Shown here piece by piece: positions 8,679-17,685 of a stretch of 64,000 nt of DNA. The number at the start of each line of letters is the position of its first letter. Positions within the stretch are counted from its first letter, which is position 1. The notes under the pieces were generated by a model. It made no database searches. It was not told the origin of the DNA and saw nothing but the letters and a program-made list of their open reading frames with translations. The position numbers and the translations under genes are program-made. The stretch is from Gluconobacter wancherniae NBRC 103581 (GTDB lineage Bacteria; Pseudomonadota; Alphaproteobacteria; Acetobacterales; Acetobacteraceae), in the NCBI RefSeq assembly GCF_007988885.1, contig NZ_BJUZ01000001.1:1054001-1118000 (forward strand), given 5' to 3'.

Positions 8679-8710
8679 TCCTAGGATCTGGGACTGAAAC
8701 CATCCTAGGA
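8679..8710 (-). promoter_or_regulatory. Leader hairpin that would mask the aminotransferase RBS
   Basis: On the minus strand a 9-base arm TCCTAGGAT (8710-8702), a 14-base loop and the exact complement ATCCTAGGA (8687-8679) form an inverted repeat. The Shine-Dalgarno AGGAG used by the start at 8667 spans 8682-8678, so four of its five bases are in the second arm. The folded mRNA should hide the ribosome binding site. If the ATG at 8703 is used instead, the hairpin falls in the first codons. Confidence 0.45.
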
Positions 8711-8754
8711 ACGAAACTATATTGCTGTCAAAACGATAAAGAAGATTTTTTCGA

Positions 8755-9198
8755 TCAATATTCAGCCTTTTGCCCTGGCAGGGGCACCGACGTGGGCTCT
8801 CCGCGGGTTCCGGCATAGGTTAGCAATATGACTGTCTCTTCGCTTCCAGAGACACCACGATGCGCGTCTTCCACCGACTCGGCGAAAGCCTGCCCTTCAT
8901 GGAAGGTCTGCTTTTTCCCCGTTGCCTTATCCTCAATGGTCAGACTGCCTTTCAATACATATCCTGCGTTGGGAAACGGATGAACATGCCATGGCAGCGC
9001 GCTGTTTGGCGCCAGCGTCAGCTTGATCATGCTCAGCATTGGCTGAGTGGTGGCGTAATGAGTGTAAGGCTTGCCGTTCCAAGATTGCGTAGCGGCAAGA
9101 AGGTGATCGGCATGTGCTGTGGCCACTGTCGGCTCAGCACGCGCAGTGAAGGCGAGGGCCAGCAAGGGGCAGACCAAAAGAAGACGTGGCAACTTCAT
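8755..9198 (-). CDS. Exported cupin-domain protein
   Basis: 147 residues. A signal peptide is clear: MKLPRLLLVCPLLALAFTARA ends near residue 21. The rest is a single cupin barrel: PWHVHPFPNAGYVLKG at 69-84 supplies two His (71, 73), EGQAF lies at 101-105, and His113 may complete the metal site. Probably a periplasmic metal-binding protein; catalytic or binding role unknown. The start at 9198 is chosen because it begins the signal peptide; an upstream start at 9252 would bury it, and no strong ribosome site is visible. The aminotransferase gene follows 87 bases after its stop on the same strand, so both might be one unit, perhaps with both products outside the cytoplasm. Confidence 0.78.
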   Translation of the reverse strand: MKLPRLLLVCPLLALAFTARAEPTVATAHADHLLAATQSWNGKPYTHYATTQPMLSMIKLTLAPNSALPWHVHPFPNAGYVLKGSLTIEDKATGKKQTFHEGQAFAESVEDAHRGVSGSEETVILLTYAGTRGEPTSVPLPGQKAEY

Positions 9199-9291
9199 TG
9201 TAGAATCTTTCACGAAGGTGTTGCGTTTCAGCATCATCGTAACGCCCGGCAAGGACAGACGTTCACCACATCTTTGTCATCTCCGCATTTG

Positions 9292-9319
9292 AGGGTTAGA
9301 ACCCTTTTCTTCTGAAAAG
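9292..9319 (+). repeat. Two abutting inverted repeats upstream of hpnD
   Basis: AGGGTT-AG-AACCCT (9292-9305) is followed, sharing two bases, by CTTTTC-TTCT-GAAAAG (9304-9319), ending 15 bases before the hpnD start. They lie in the divergent gap between the cupin gene and hpnD. They could be an operator or a small leader hairpin; no known factor's site was recognised. Confidence 0.4.
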
Positions 9320-9334
9320 AAACGGGGAACAGAC

Positions 9335-10210
9335 ATGGCTTTCAGCAGGTTGCGCGCTCATTCCGGACTTGCTTGCGCGCAGGCCGATCTGGACCATGTG
9401 GAGCAGATCGTTACGGCCTCAGGCACATCCTTCAGCAAGGGAATGCGCATCCTCCCGGCAAAACGCCGACAGGCCATGTTCGCGATCTACGCGTTCTGCC
9501 GCGAAGTAGATGATATCGCTGACGGTGATACGGTCGTTGAAGATCCTGCGGCGGCACTGGAAGACTGGCACACCCGCGTTGATCGTATCTTCACAGGCGA
9601 AGCAAGGGATGCTCTTGATCGCGTACTCATTGCCGCCATCAACGCATTTGACCTTAAAACCGCTGATTTTCACGCCGTGATCGATGGAATGGCGATGGAT
9701 ACCGGTGCACCGATTGTCGCGCCCGATGAAAAGACTCTTGATCTTTACTGTGATCGCGTCGCTTCCGCTGTGGGCCGCCTTTCTGTAAGAGCTTTTGGTG
9801 CCCCCACACCCGATGGCGAAAAGGTTGCCTTTCATCTGGGGCGCGCACTGCAGCTCACAAATATCCTGCGTGACATATCCGAAGATGCCTCTCGCGGACG
9901 CCTGTACCTGCCCAAAGAACTTCTCGAGCGTTTCAGTGTCCCTCTCGACGCGCAAGAGGCCCTCTATGCGCATGGCCTGGACGGCGTGGGTAAAATTCTT
10001 GCAAAACGTGCCCGGGATCATTTCAGTCTGGCACGCCGGGCAATGGCCAAGTGTCCGTCCTCGGCGATGCGCCCTGCAAGAATGATGGCTGCATCATACG
10101 AGCCCATACTGAACGCTTTGGAGCGTCGCGGCTGGCGCAATCCGGATGTAAAACCAAAGGTTAGCAAAGTATGGCGCGGTCTTCGGACTCTAGCAGCCTG
10201 CGCGAGGTAA
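9335..10210 (+). CDS. hpnD: Presqualene diphosphate synthase HpnD
   Basis: Squalene synthase family member, 291 residues. The first Asp motif is CREVDDIADGD (55-65) and the second LTNILRDISEDASRGR (about 173-188), both with the spacing expected for condensation of two farnesyl diphosphates. By established work HpnD makes presqualene diphosphate, which HpnC and HpnE convert to squalene. Start ATG at 9335 follows GGGGA. First gene of the second rightward block hpnD-hpnE-shc-hpnG; the ribosome site of hpnE (GAGG) overlaps its last codons. Confidence 0.93.
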   Translation: MAFSRLRAHSGLACAQADLDHVEQIVTASGTSFSKGMRILPAKRRQAMFAIYAFCREVDDIADGDTVVEDPAAALEDWHTRVDRIFTGEARDALDRVLIAAINAFDLKTADFHAVIDGMAMDTGAPIVAPDEKTLDLYCDRVASAVGRLSVRAFGAPTPDGEKVAFHLGRALQLTNILRDISEDASRGRLYLPKELLERFSVPLDAQEALYAHGLDGVGKILAKRARDHFSLARRAMAKCPSSAMRPARMMAASYEPILNALERRGWRNPDVKPKVSKVWRGLRTLAACAR

Positions 10211-10215
10211 TCCCC

Positions 10216-11514
10216 ATGAGCCATGTTCACATCATTGGTGGTGGTCTTGCGGGCCTTTCCGCGGCGGTCGAGCTTGTTGCCCAGGCACAAGTAACACTCT
10301 ACGAAGCTGGCCCTGCATGCGGAGGACGAGCGCGCTCCTTCCATGATCGGACACTCGATACACGCATCGATAACGGCAACCATCTGCTCCTGTCCGCAAA
10401 CGCCCTCACGTTTCGATATCTGGATCTGATTGGATCACGCCATACCCTGACAGGGCCGGGTATACCGATTTTCCCCTATTATGACCTTGCCGATGATCTG
10501 GCCTGGACACTCAAACTTTCCCGGGGAAAACTACCTTTCTGGGCGCTCCCCGGTGGCCGTCGCGTACCGGGAATGCGCATTTCAGAGCTATCCGCGCTTG
10601 GACGACTTTTACGTGCCGGAGACAATGCGGTCGTACAAGACTGCCTGCGACCCGGACAGCTAAGCCGCCGCCTGCTGGAGCCGTTCGCGATCTCGGTCCT
10701 CAATACGGACCTTCAGACCGGCAGCGCGAAGCTGCTTGGCAACGTCGTACGTCAGTCCCTTGCACAGGGGGGAATGGCCTGCTGTCCGTGGTTCCCGGAG
10801 ATCGGCCTGTCAGAAACACTGGTTGATCCCGCTCTTGAGTATCTGGCGCGATACAACACCAGTATCCGCACAGGCGTGCGTGTCGGCGCCATCAAACGCG
10901 AAAGCGGGCGTGTCGTGGGGCTGGAAACCACGGACGGAGACGTCGTACTCGGCGCCGAAGATCATGTGATCGTCGCGACGACGGCGCCCGTAGCCAAAGG
11001 CCTGCTTCCCGAACTCACAGTACCTGATTCATTCGAAAGCATCGCAAACGCTCACTTCCGGCTTCCATATCGTGTATCCGCGCGTGGCGTGGTCGCACAA
11101 GCGGGATTTGTCGGGCTCGTTGGCGGGATTTCAGAATGGGTCTTCCTGAAAAACGATGTGCTTTCGGTCACTGTCAGCGCTGCAAACCGCTACATGGAGA
11201 CCGATAGCAACGAGATGCTTGCAACCATCTGGTCTGAAATCCGACATGCGCTCGACCCGGTATTGCCTCAGCCTCTACCCGTTGCGATGCCCCCTGCCAG
11301 ACTTCTGCGCGAGAAGCGGGCTACATTTGCGGCAACGCCAGAGCAGAACCGCCGCAGGCCGAAGGCCTCCGGCACTGATCTGCTCAATTTGACACTGGCA
11401 GGTGACTGGACGGACACAGGACTTCCTTCCACAATCGAAGGTGCCATCCAGTCCGGACTGGTCGCCGTCTCTGCACTTGGTTTTCGGTCGGCTACAGAAA
11501 ACACAAAATCGTGA
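10216..11514 (+). CDS. hpnE: Hydroxysqualene dehydroxylase HpnE
   Basis: FAD-dependent amine-oxidase-fold protein of 432 residues. The dinucleotide motif IIGGGLAGLSAAVEL spans residues 5-19, with EAGPACGGRARS at about 29-40, typical of the phytoene desaturase/HpnE group. It reduces hydroxysqualene to squalene, the third step of the HpnC/D/E route. The ATG at 10216, five bases after the hpnD stop and preceded by GAGG, fits the Rossmann N-terminus; the longer frame from 10171 overlaps hpnD. The C-terminal region has LAGDWTDTGLPSTIEGA, the usual FAD-binding end of this family. shc begins 112 bases downstream. Confidence 0.92.
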   Translation: MSHVHIIGGGLAGLSAAVELVAQAQVTLYEAGPACGGRARSFHDRTLDTRIDNGNHLLLSANALTFRYLDLIGSRHTLTGPGIPIFPYYDLADDLAWTLKLSRGKLPFWALPGGRRVPGMRISELSALGRLLRAGDNAVVQDCLRPGQLSRRLLEPFAISVLNTDLQTGSAKLLGNVVRQSLAQGGMACCPWFPEIGLSETLVDPALEYLARYNTSIRTGVRVGAIKRESGRVVGLETTDGDVVLGAEDHVIVATTAPVAKGLLPELTVPDSFESIANAHFRLPYRVSARGVVAQAGFVGLVGGISEWVFLKNDVLSVTVSAANRYMETDSNEMLATIWSEIRHALDPVLPQPLPVAMPPARLLREKRATFAATPEQNRRRPKASGTDLLNLTLAGDWTDTGLPSTIEGAIQSGLVAVSALGFRSATENTKS

Positions 11515-11626
11515 TGATGAAATTGATATTTTCGTCATTAACAACGCCCGAAAAAAGAGGGCTTTCCGGCACGGATCGTTCGAAAAAATGCTGATCTATT
11601 CTGACGTATTGGAAAAGGAGGCCCGC

Positions 11627-13582
11627 GTGAGCGAGACCCTGTCCCGCAAGCCTGTTGATGCAGGTGATATCAACGACGCCATTACCGGTGCCCATGCTGC
11701 ACTGGGAGGGCGCCAGAAAGATGACGGGCACTGGGTCTTCGAACTCGAAGCCGATGCGACGATACCTTCAGAATACGTCCTTCTCGAACATTACCTAGAC
11801 CGGATCGATCAGGAGAAACAGGATCGCATCGGGGTATACCTCCGACGTACCCAGTGCGATCACGGTGGCTGGCCGCTCTACGAAGGCGGAAAATTTGATC
11901 TCTCGGCCACCGTCAAAGCCTATTTCGCTTTGAAAGCCATTGGCGACAATATCGACGCTCCACACATGAAGCAGGCGCGAGAGGCAATTCTTGACCGCGG
12001 TGGCGCGGCGCGCGCGAACGTTTTCACCCGTATTCAGCTTGCCCTTTTCGGTGAAGTGCCATGGCGTGCCACTCCCGTCATGCCGGTTGAGCTGATGCTT
12101 CTTCCGCGCACCGCATTCTTTTCAGTCTGGAACATGGCCTACTGGTCGCGTGCGGTTATCGCGCCGATGCTGGTTCTAGGGTCTTTAAAGCCACTGGCCG
12201 TCAACCCTCGCGGAATACATGTCCAGGAACTCTTTGTTCGCCCCCCTGAAGAAGTACGCGACTGGATCCGCGGCCCTTACCGCTCTGTCTGGGGACGGGT
12301 GTTCAAGCATCTTGATACAGTACTGCGCCCTATCGTACCGATGCTGCCGCGCAAGATGCATCAAAAAGCGATCAAGGTTGCCATTGCATTCGTCGAAGAG
12401 CGCCTGAGTCTGGGCGGACTGGGGGCAATCTATCCTGCGATGGCCAACGTCGTGATGATGTACCGCGCGCTTGGTGTGCCAGACGAAGACCCCAGAGCTG
12501 CAACTGCCTGGCAGGGCATTCAGGATCTGCTCGTCAAAAAAGACAACGAAATCTACTGTCAGCCATGCGTTTCTCCGGTCTGGGATACAGCACTTTCCGG
12601 GCTGGCCATGCTGGAAGCGGCATCAGGTCCCCATGCGACAAAACGTGACGAAACCGTTGCCGCTCTCAAAAAGAGCGCTGCATGGCTTCGTGATCGTCAG
12701 ATTCTGGACGTCAAAGGAGACTGGGCCATCAATGCTCCGGATCTCCGCCCTGGCGGATGGGCCTTCCAGTACGAAAACGATTATTACCCGGATGTTGATG
12801 ACACGGCAGTTGTCGGCATGCTGCTGCATCGCCTTGATCCCGAAGAAAATCGCGAGGCTATCGAACGCGCTCGGGAATGGATCATTGGTATGCAAAGCAC
12901 CAACGGAGGCTGGGGTGCATTTGATATCAACAACGATCTGGAACTGCTAAACCACATTCCATTCTCAGATCACGGCGCACTGCTGGACCCTCCAACGGCT
13001 GACGTCTCTGCACGCTGCGTCTCTTTCCTGTGTCAGTTGGGACACGCGGAGGATCGGCCTGTCATCGACAAGGCACTGGAATATCTACGAGCAGAACAGG
13101 AGCGAGAAGGCTGCTGGTTCGGTCGCTGGGGTACGAATTATATCTACGGCACCTGGTCCGTGCTGTGCGCATTGAACATTGCTGGGGTTTCGCATGACGA
13201 CGCGATGATCAAGCGTGCAGTGGCGTGGCTGGAAGACGTCCAGCGTCCGGATGGCGGATGGGGAGAAGACTGCGCCAGCTATGAAGGTGGCGCCCCTGGC
13301 GTCTACAAAGAAAGCCTTCCCACCCAGACGGCCTGGGCGGTCCTCGCACTCATGGCCGTTGGGCAAAGAGAAAGTGACGCAGTGAAGCGCGGCATGTCAT
13401 ATCTCGTTTCCCAGCAAGACGAGAAAGGCGAGTGGCACGAAGAGCCTTATAACGCCGTAGGGTTCCCCAAAGTCTTTTATCTGCGTTACCATGGCTACAA
13501 GCAGTTCTTTCCGCTCACGGCGCTGTCCCGTTATCGCAATCTCAGTGCCAGCAACACGGGTCGCGTGGAGTACGGTTTCTGA
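11627..13582 (+). CDS. shc: Squalene-hopene cyclase
   Basis: Cyclises squalene to hopene/hopanol on the membrane surface. With the chosen start it has 651 residues, normal for the family. The catalytic DVDD lies at about residues 389-392, and several QW repeats are visible (for example DGGWG, NGGWGAFD). The start is taken as GTG at 11627 because AAGGAGG lies five bases upstream; ATG at 11588 would add 13 residues and has no comparable ribosome site. The stop overlaps the hpnG start by one base (TGATG). Also named hpnF. Confidence 0.95.
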   Translation: MSETLSRKPVDAGDINDAITGAHAALGGRQKDDGHWVFELEADATIPSEYVLLEHYLDRIDQEKQDRIGVYLRRTQCDHGGWPLYEGGKFDLSATVKAYFALKAIGDNIDAPHMKQAREAILDRGGAARANVFTRIQLALFGEVPWRATPVMPVELMLLPRTAFFSVWNMAYWSRAVIAPMLVLGSLKPLAVNPRGIHVQELFVRPPEEVRDWIRGPYRSVWGRVFKHLDTVLRPIVPMLPRKMHQKAIKVAIAFVEERLSLGGLGAIYPAMANVVMMYRALGVPDEDPRAATAWQGIQDLLVKKDNEIYCQPCVSPVWDTALSGLAMLEAASGPHATKRDETVAALKKSAAWLRDRQILDVKGDWAINAPDLRPGGWAFQYENDYYPDVDDTAVVGMLLHRLDPEENREAIERAREWIIGMQSTNGGWGAFDINNDLELLNHIPFSDHGALLDPPTADVSARCVSFLCQLGHAEDRPVIDKALEYLRAEQEREGCWFGRWGTNYIYGTWSVLCALNIAGVSHDDAMIKRAVAWLEDVQRPDGGWGEDCASYEGGAPGVYKESLPTQTAWAVLALMAVGQRESDAVKRGMSYLVSQQDEKGEWHEEPYNAVGFPKVFYLRYHGYKQFFPLTALSRYRNLSASNTGRVEYGF

Positions 13583-14214
13583 TGCTTGGTGTTTTGGTTG
13601 GCCTTAAACAGGAAGCACGCATCATCCGCCGCTTCCTGCCGGACGCTCCCATTGCAATAAGCAATGCAAATGCTGAGGGAGCGACGCGTGGCGCCGCAGC
13701 ACTGCTCCGGCTTGGAGCCACAAAACTTCTTTCCTTCGGATGTGCTGGGGGCCTGTCTTCCAGCGTGCAGCCAGGCACAGTGATCGTAGCCGACCATATC
13801 CATGTTGATGGCAAAAATGTGCCAACAGATCAGATACTAAGCGCGCGTTTTGGCGCTCATCGTGCTCGGCAAGGTGGCATTCTTCACAGCGACATCATGA
13901 TCGCGGAAGCTGAAGAAAAACAGCAGCTCTATCGCGAAACCCGCTGCGTTGCCGTCGATATGGAAAGCGGCGTGCTTGCCCGCACAGGCCTACCATTTGC
14001 CGTTCTACGTGTCGTGTGTGACGACTTTGCAAAGGATCTTCCGCCTGCGGCACGCGTCGCGCTCAGCAACGGGTCCGTGCAGGTCACTGCATTGACCCGC
14101 TCCCTGGTCCGGCACCCACGACAGATTGGCGCGCTGATTACACTCGGCGCAGATGCTGCTAAAGCTCAGAAAGCGATATCGCTATTTCTGGAAGTGCATC
14201 CACCTCAAGCCTGA
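13582..14214 (+). CDS. hpnG: Adenosylhopane nucleosidase HpnG (phosphorylase family)
   Basis: 210-residue nucleoside phosphorylase-fold protein. GCAGGLSSS near residues 53-61 and VDMESGVLART near 131-141 match the purine nucleosidase layout, the latter carrying the ribose-binding Met-Glu. In hopanoid producers HpnG removes adenine from adenosylhopane to give ribosylhopane, the first step toward bacteriohopanetetrol. It is coupled to shc by a TGATG junction. HpnH, the radical-SAM enzyme that makes adenosylhopane, is not in this window. Its last 33 bases overlap the 3' end of the convergent symporter gene. Confidence 0.9.
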   Translation: MLGVLVGLKQEARIIRRFLPDAPIAISNANAEGATRGAAALLRLGATKLLSFGCAGGLSSSVQPGTVIVADHIHVDGKNVPTDQILSARFGAHRARQGGILHSDIMIAEAEEKQQLYRETRCVAVDMESGVLARTGLPFAVLRVVCDDFAKDLPPAARVALSNGSVQVTALTRSLVRHPRQIGALITLGADAAKAQKAISLFLEVHPPQA

Positions 14215-15543
14215 GAAAATTGTAGCTCCCGTAAACGCCCCGATTACCCCTACGGGTACGAGCCACGGGAACGCGATAGCGTGGCCACCAATGCGGACCA
14301 TCGAAACACAGGCCAGACACAATACTGCAGTGATAAATCCTGCGATTGCAGTTTTTTCGTCACGTGAATGCCAGAGCATTGCGAGCAGAAAGACGCCTAA
14401 TGTCGCGCCATAGCTGTACGAAGCGATGGACAGCCCGAACACGACGGCTGAACCGCCTGGGTGAGAAAATACCAGCGCTGTTCCCACCAACAAAGCCGCC
14501 CATACTGCGGTAATGCTCCGCAGTGAAATACCAGTTTTTGACAGAAAATCGCTACGCGTCGCTGCGGCCATGGCGTTCATTGCGCTTGAAAGAGACCCCA
14601 TTGTCGCTGCCAGTATTCCTGCAATCAGAAGACCGCGCAGGATAGGAGGCAACGTCATGATGAACTGTGGAAACAGTGCATCGGGCGCCACAGAAGTATG
14701 GGGGAATAAAGCATGCAATCCCACTCCAACACAGGAAAGCAGAGCGAACAGACCGGCAATTACAAAAGCGCTGGAAACAAGCGCTGCTCTTGCCCCGTTC
14801 AGGGTACGTGCAGTCAGGCATCTCTGAAGCATCAGCTGATCGGTGCCGTGGGACGCGAGCGAAAGAATGGCTCCGCCGACAACAGCGCCTGCCAAGGAAA
14901 ATGGGTTCGTGAAAGGCGGCAGACCTGACGTAAAGAGAGGTGCAGCGTCAAACACCGCAGATCCTGCGCGGCCATACAAAACGACTACACAGGCAACGCT
15001 GCCCCCAAGATAGAGCATGAGCTGAAGGCTGTCAGACCAGATGACAGCCCTTAATCCACCTGCCAACGTATAAGCCAACGTCAAAACGACGATCAGGGAC
15101 AGCAAGGCAAGGGGGGAGAGATGCAGCCCAATGGCTGAGCAAAGAAGCGCGACCGGGAGCATGCCCGCGTAAAGCCTGACGCCCTCCGCCAGAAGACGGG
15201 TCAACAAAAAGGTGCCCGAGACGATTTTTTGAAGTCTGGCGCCAAATCTTTGACCTAGGTAACGATAGATCGACGAAGCACCGCGTTCGTGCAGCGGCAA
15301 AAACCAAATTGCCACCGCGATGCGACCGAGCAAATAGCCCACGGCAAGCCCTACAAAGACGTATCCCTGATGGTAAGCAACACCGGGCACGCTCACGACG
15401 GTGAGTGTGGAGGTCTCGGTAGCGACCAGCGAGAGGCAGATGGCCCAAGGTGGCAGGTCTTTGTGCGGTCGCCGTGCCAGAACGAGAGAGAGCGTAGGCA
15501 ACGCTGCGAGGTACACAAAAAGAACAATGAGGCTTGCAATCAT
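14182..15543 (-). CDS. Sodium:solute symporter family protein
   Basis: A 453-residue inner-membrane transporter with about 12-13 hydrophobic segments, of the SSS (sodium/proline-pantothenate) family. Family-like stretches include ATETSTLTVVSVPG near residues 42-55, GGLRAVIWSDSLQ near 163-175 and GTLSSAMNA-type MGSLSSAMNAMAAA near 315-328. It probably imports an organic solute with Na+; substrate not assignable. Transcribed toward hpnG, with which it overlaps by 33 bases tail to tail. No partner gene nearby suggests its substrate. Confidence 0.88.
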   Translation of the reverse strand: MIASLIVLFVYLAALPTLSLVLARRPHKDLPPWAICLSLVATETSTLTVVSVPGVAYHQGYVFVGLAVGYLLGRIAVAIWFLPLHERGASSIYRYLGQRFGARLQKIVSGTFLLTRLLAEGVRLYAGMLPVALLCSAIGLHLSPLALLSLIVVLTLAYTLAGGLRAVIWSDSLQLMLYLGGSVACVVVLYGRAGSAVFDAAPLFTSGLPPFTNPFSLAGAVVGGAILSLASHGTDQLMLQRCLTARTLNGARAALVSSAFVIAGLFALLSCVGVGLHALFPHTSVAPDALFPQFIMTLPPILRGLLIAGILAATMGSLSSAMNAMAAATRSDFLSKTGISLRSITAVWAALLVGTALVFSHPGGSAVVFGLSIASYSYGATLGVFLLAMLWHSRDEKTAIAGFITAVLCLACVSMVRIGGHAIAFPWLVPVGVIGAFTGATIFSGLRWMHFQK

Positions 15544-15706
15544 ACCTATCCGTTGTGGGGACGAAATAGATATCTGGTCAAGATGACTAGGAGTGTTTTT
15601 CAGGAGCGGGAAGGCTTAAAGAGCGACCTTCATAACTATAGGCCCAGAGTAAACAAACTCAAAAAACACCGATAAGAACCGTAACTCAATGATTATAAAA
15701 TAAATT

Positions 15707-15735
15707 CCAGATACCCATATAAATTGGGCATCTGG
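15707..15735 (-). terminator. Terminator of the ppx-rlmE transcript
   Basis: On the minus strand CCAGATGCCC and GGGTATCTGG form a 10-bp stem (one G-U pair) followed by the AT-rich AATTTATTTTAT, 20 bases after the rlmE stop. It fits an intrinsic terminator. The rest of the 15544-15754 gap shows nothing else clear. Confidence 0.7.
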
Positions 15736-15754
15736 AAAGCAGTCGTATAGAGAA

Positions 15755-16555
15755 CTAGGTTCCGCCATTCAGGCGATCAGGGCGAAAGCCTGTCGCGACA
15801 ACATAAAGCTCACTTGAATCCTTACGAGATGCTGGCGGCTTTACGTGCTTGACGCTGGTGAAGGCCTTTTTCATCGGAATGAGCATCTGCTTTTCAGAGC
15901 CCCCTTGAAAAACCTTCGCGACGAAGCTGCCGCCCTCAGCAAGCACCTGCATTGCAAAATCGAGAGCACCCTCAGCAAGACCCATAATGCGAATATGGTC
16001 GGTCGCAGCGTGTCCTGTGGTGTTCGGGGCCATGTCGGACATCACAAGGTCAGCAGGGCCACCCAGGATTTCCTTGAGACGATCGGGCATTTCCGGATCC
16101 GTAAAATCGCCTTCGACGATTTCCGCACCTGCGACCGGATCAACAGGGAGCAGGTCAACGCCCGCCACATGCTTTGCACCACGTTTCACCGCGACCTGCG
16201 TCCAGCCACCGGGTGCGGCACCCAGATCAATGATGCGGGTGCCGGGGTGGATCAGTTTAAAACGATCGTCGATTTCGATCAGCTTGAAGGCCGCGCGCGA
16301 ACGCCAACCCTGCTTGCGCGCCGCAACGACGTAAGGATCATTGAGTTGGCGGTTCAGCCAGCGCTGCTGGGCCGGTGTCCGGCCTCTTGCAGTCCGAAGA
16401 GCAACATATTTATCGCGAGAGGTCCGGGATGTTGCTGAATCGTGACCAGCATCGGAGGCACCAGGTGCAGCAGCACTTTTAAGAGCTTTACCGGGGACGC
16501 GCTTTATTCCCGTGTCCTTCTTGCCAGAACCGGAGCGGGATTTGGGCGGCTTCAT
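15755..16555 (-). CDS. rlmE: 23S rRNA 2'-O-ribose U2552 methyltransferase RlmE
   Basis: SAM-dependent FtsJ/RrmJ-type methyltransferase, 266 residues. The catalytic K-D-K-E set is visible: Lys91 (AAFKLIEID), Asp174 (MSDMAPN), Lys214 (FVAKVFQGG) and Glu249 (SSELYVVATGF), with the SAM loop DLGAAPGGW at 110-118. The first 55 residues are a basic, Ser/Lys-rich extension longer than in the E. coli enzyme. Its start overlaps the exopolyphosphatase stop by four bases (ATGA), so the two are coupled. Confidence 0.95.
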   Translation of the reverse strand: MKPPKSRSGSGKKDTGIKRVPGKALKSAAAPGASDAGHDSATSRTSRDKYVALRTARGRTPAQQRWLNRQLNDPYVVAARKQGWRSRAAFKLIEIDDRFKLIHPGTRIIDLGAAPGGWTQVAVKRGAKHVAGVDLLPVDPVAGAEIVEGDFTDPEMPDRLKEILGGPADLVMSDMAPNTTGHAATDHIRIMGLAEGALDFAMQVLAEGGSFVAKVFQGGSEKQMLIPMKKAFTSVKHVKPPASRKDSSELYVVATGFRPDRLNGGT

Positions 16556-17685
16556 ATCGTGGCGTAATTCCCAAGAGGGCCCCTTGGTTGGCGGGGCGAA
16601 ACATGACGGGTTGCAGGGCTCTGTCCCCGATTGGGGCGCTGGCTATGATCTCGGGCCATACGCAGCAGCATGCCATCACGCAACCCCCGGTCTGCAATCG
16701 TTACGTCATCAACAGGCCATAATGACTGCATGGCTTCGAAAATTGCACACCCCGGAAGCACGAATTTTGCCCTGTCATGCCCGACGCATGGATGCGCAAG
16801 CAAACCTTCCGCGCCCAGGCCCCGAAGTGTGCCGATCGCATCAAGCATGATGTTTCCGGGCAAAGTCAGCCCATCAATAGCTGCACGGTTATAACGGGGA
16901 AGGGAGAGCGCAACGCCTGCAAGCGTCGTTACAGTGCCTGAAGTGCCGATCAGTCGCACATTTCCCTGACCCACTTCACGGCGGATCCGGTGCACGCCTT
17001 CAAAATCCATGAGCTGGGAACGAACGTACTCGACCATTTCCGGGTAAGCACCCTCATCATGGCCCTGACCAAACATCTCCTGCAGATTGATAACACCCAC
17101 CGGCATGCTCGTCATACCAATAAGCGTCTGGCGCTGGTTACGACGGTCCACCCGTATCCAGGCAACCTCCGTGGAACCGCCGCCAATATCGAACAGAACG
17201 CCGCGCTCAGGCTCAACATGCCGTTGCAGTCCGGCCTGAAGAAGAGGGGAGCAACTCTCCAAGGCAAGCTCTGCTTCTTCGCGCGCTGTGATGATGTCAA
17301 TGACAAGCCCCGTCTCACGACGGACACGTGCCAGAAACTCCTGACCGTTGATTGCTCGTCTGCAGGCTTCAGTTGCAACCGCACGGACATGGGCGAGGGG
17401 CCATTGCTGCATGCGCTCGGCACAAATGCTCAGTGCATCAAGTGCGCGCTTCATTGATTCTTCAGCAAGACGTCCGCTGGCACGCAGTCCTTCACCCAGT
17501 CGTACAGAGCGGTTGAAGCTGTCTACAACTCGGAAGCCATTGGTCGTACGGGCGGCAATCATAAGACGACAATTATTGGTGCCGAGGTCGATGGCACCAA
17601 AAAAGGTCCCCGCGCGGGCATGGGTCGCAGAAGAGCGAAGAGACTCTCGCCCCGTCATTCCAGTATCTTCTGCTTCATGCCTCAT
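16552..17685 (-). CDS. ppx: Ppx/GppA exopolyphosphatase family protein
   Basis: Acetate-kinase/Hsp70-fold phosphatase of 377 residues, acting on polyphosphate and/or pppGpp. The N-terminal phosphate loop is AIDLGTNNCRL (31-41), followed by FDIGGGSTEVAW near residue 165 and IGTSGTVTT near 250. The start at 17685 is chosen for a GGGAG nine bases upstream; ATGs at 17712, 17733 and 17769 are in frame and possible. Short for a full Ppx, it has the two catalytic domains only, as is common in alphaproteobacteria. Which substrate dominates cannot be told. Confidence 0.88.
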   Translation of the reverse strand: MRHEAEDTGMTGRESLRSSATHARAGTFFGAIDLGTNNCRLMIAARTTNGFRVVDSFNRSVRLGEGLRASGRLAEESMKRALDALSICAERMQQWPLAHVRAVATEACRRAINGQEFLARVRRETGLVIDIITAREEAELALESCSPLLQAGLQRHVEPERGVLFDIGGGSTEVAWIRVDRRNQRQTLIGMTSMPVGVINLQEMFGQGHDEGAYPEMVEYVRSQLMDFEGVHRIRREVGQGNVRLIGTSGTVTTLAGVALSLPRYNRAAIDGLTLPGNIMLDAIGTLRGLGAEGLLAHPCVGHDRAKFVLPGCAIFEAMQSLWPVDDVTIADRGLRDGMLLRMARDHSQRPNRGQSPATRHVSPRQPRGPLGNYATI

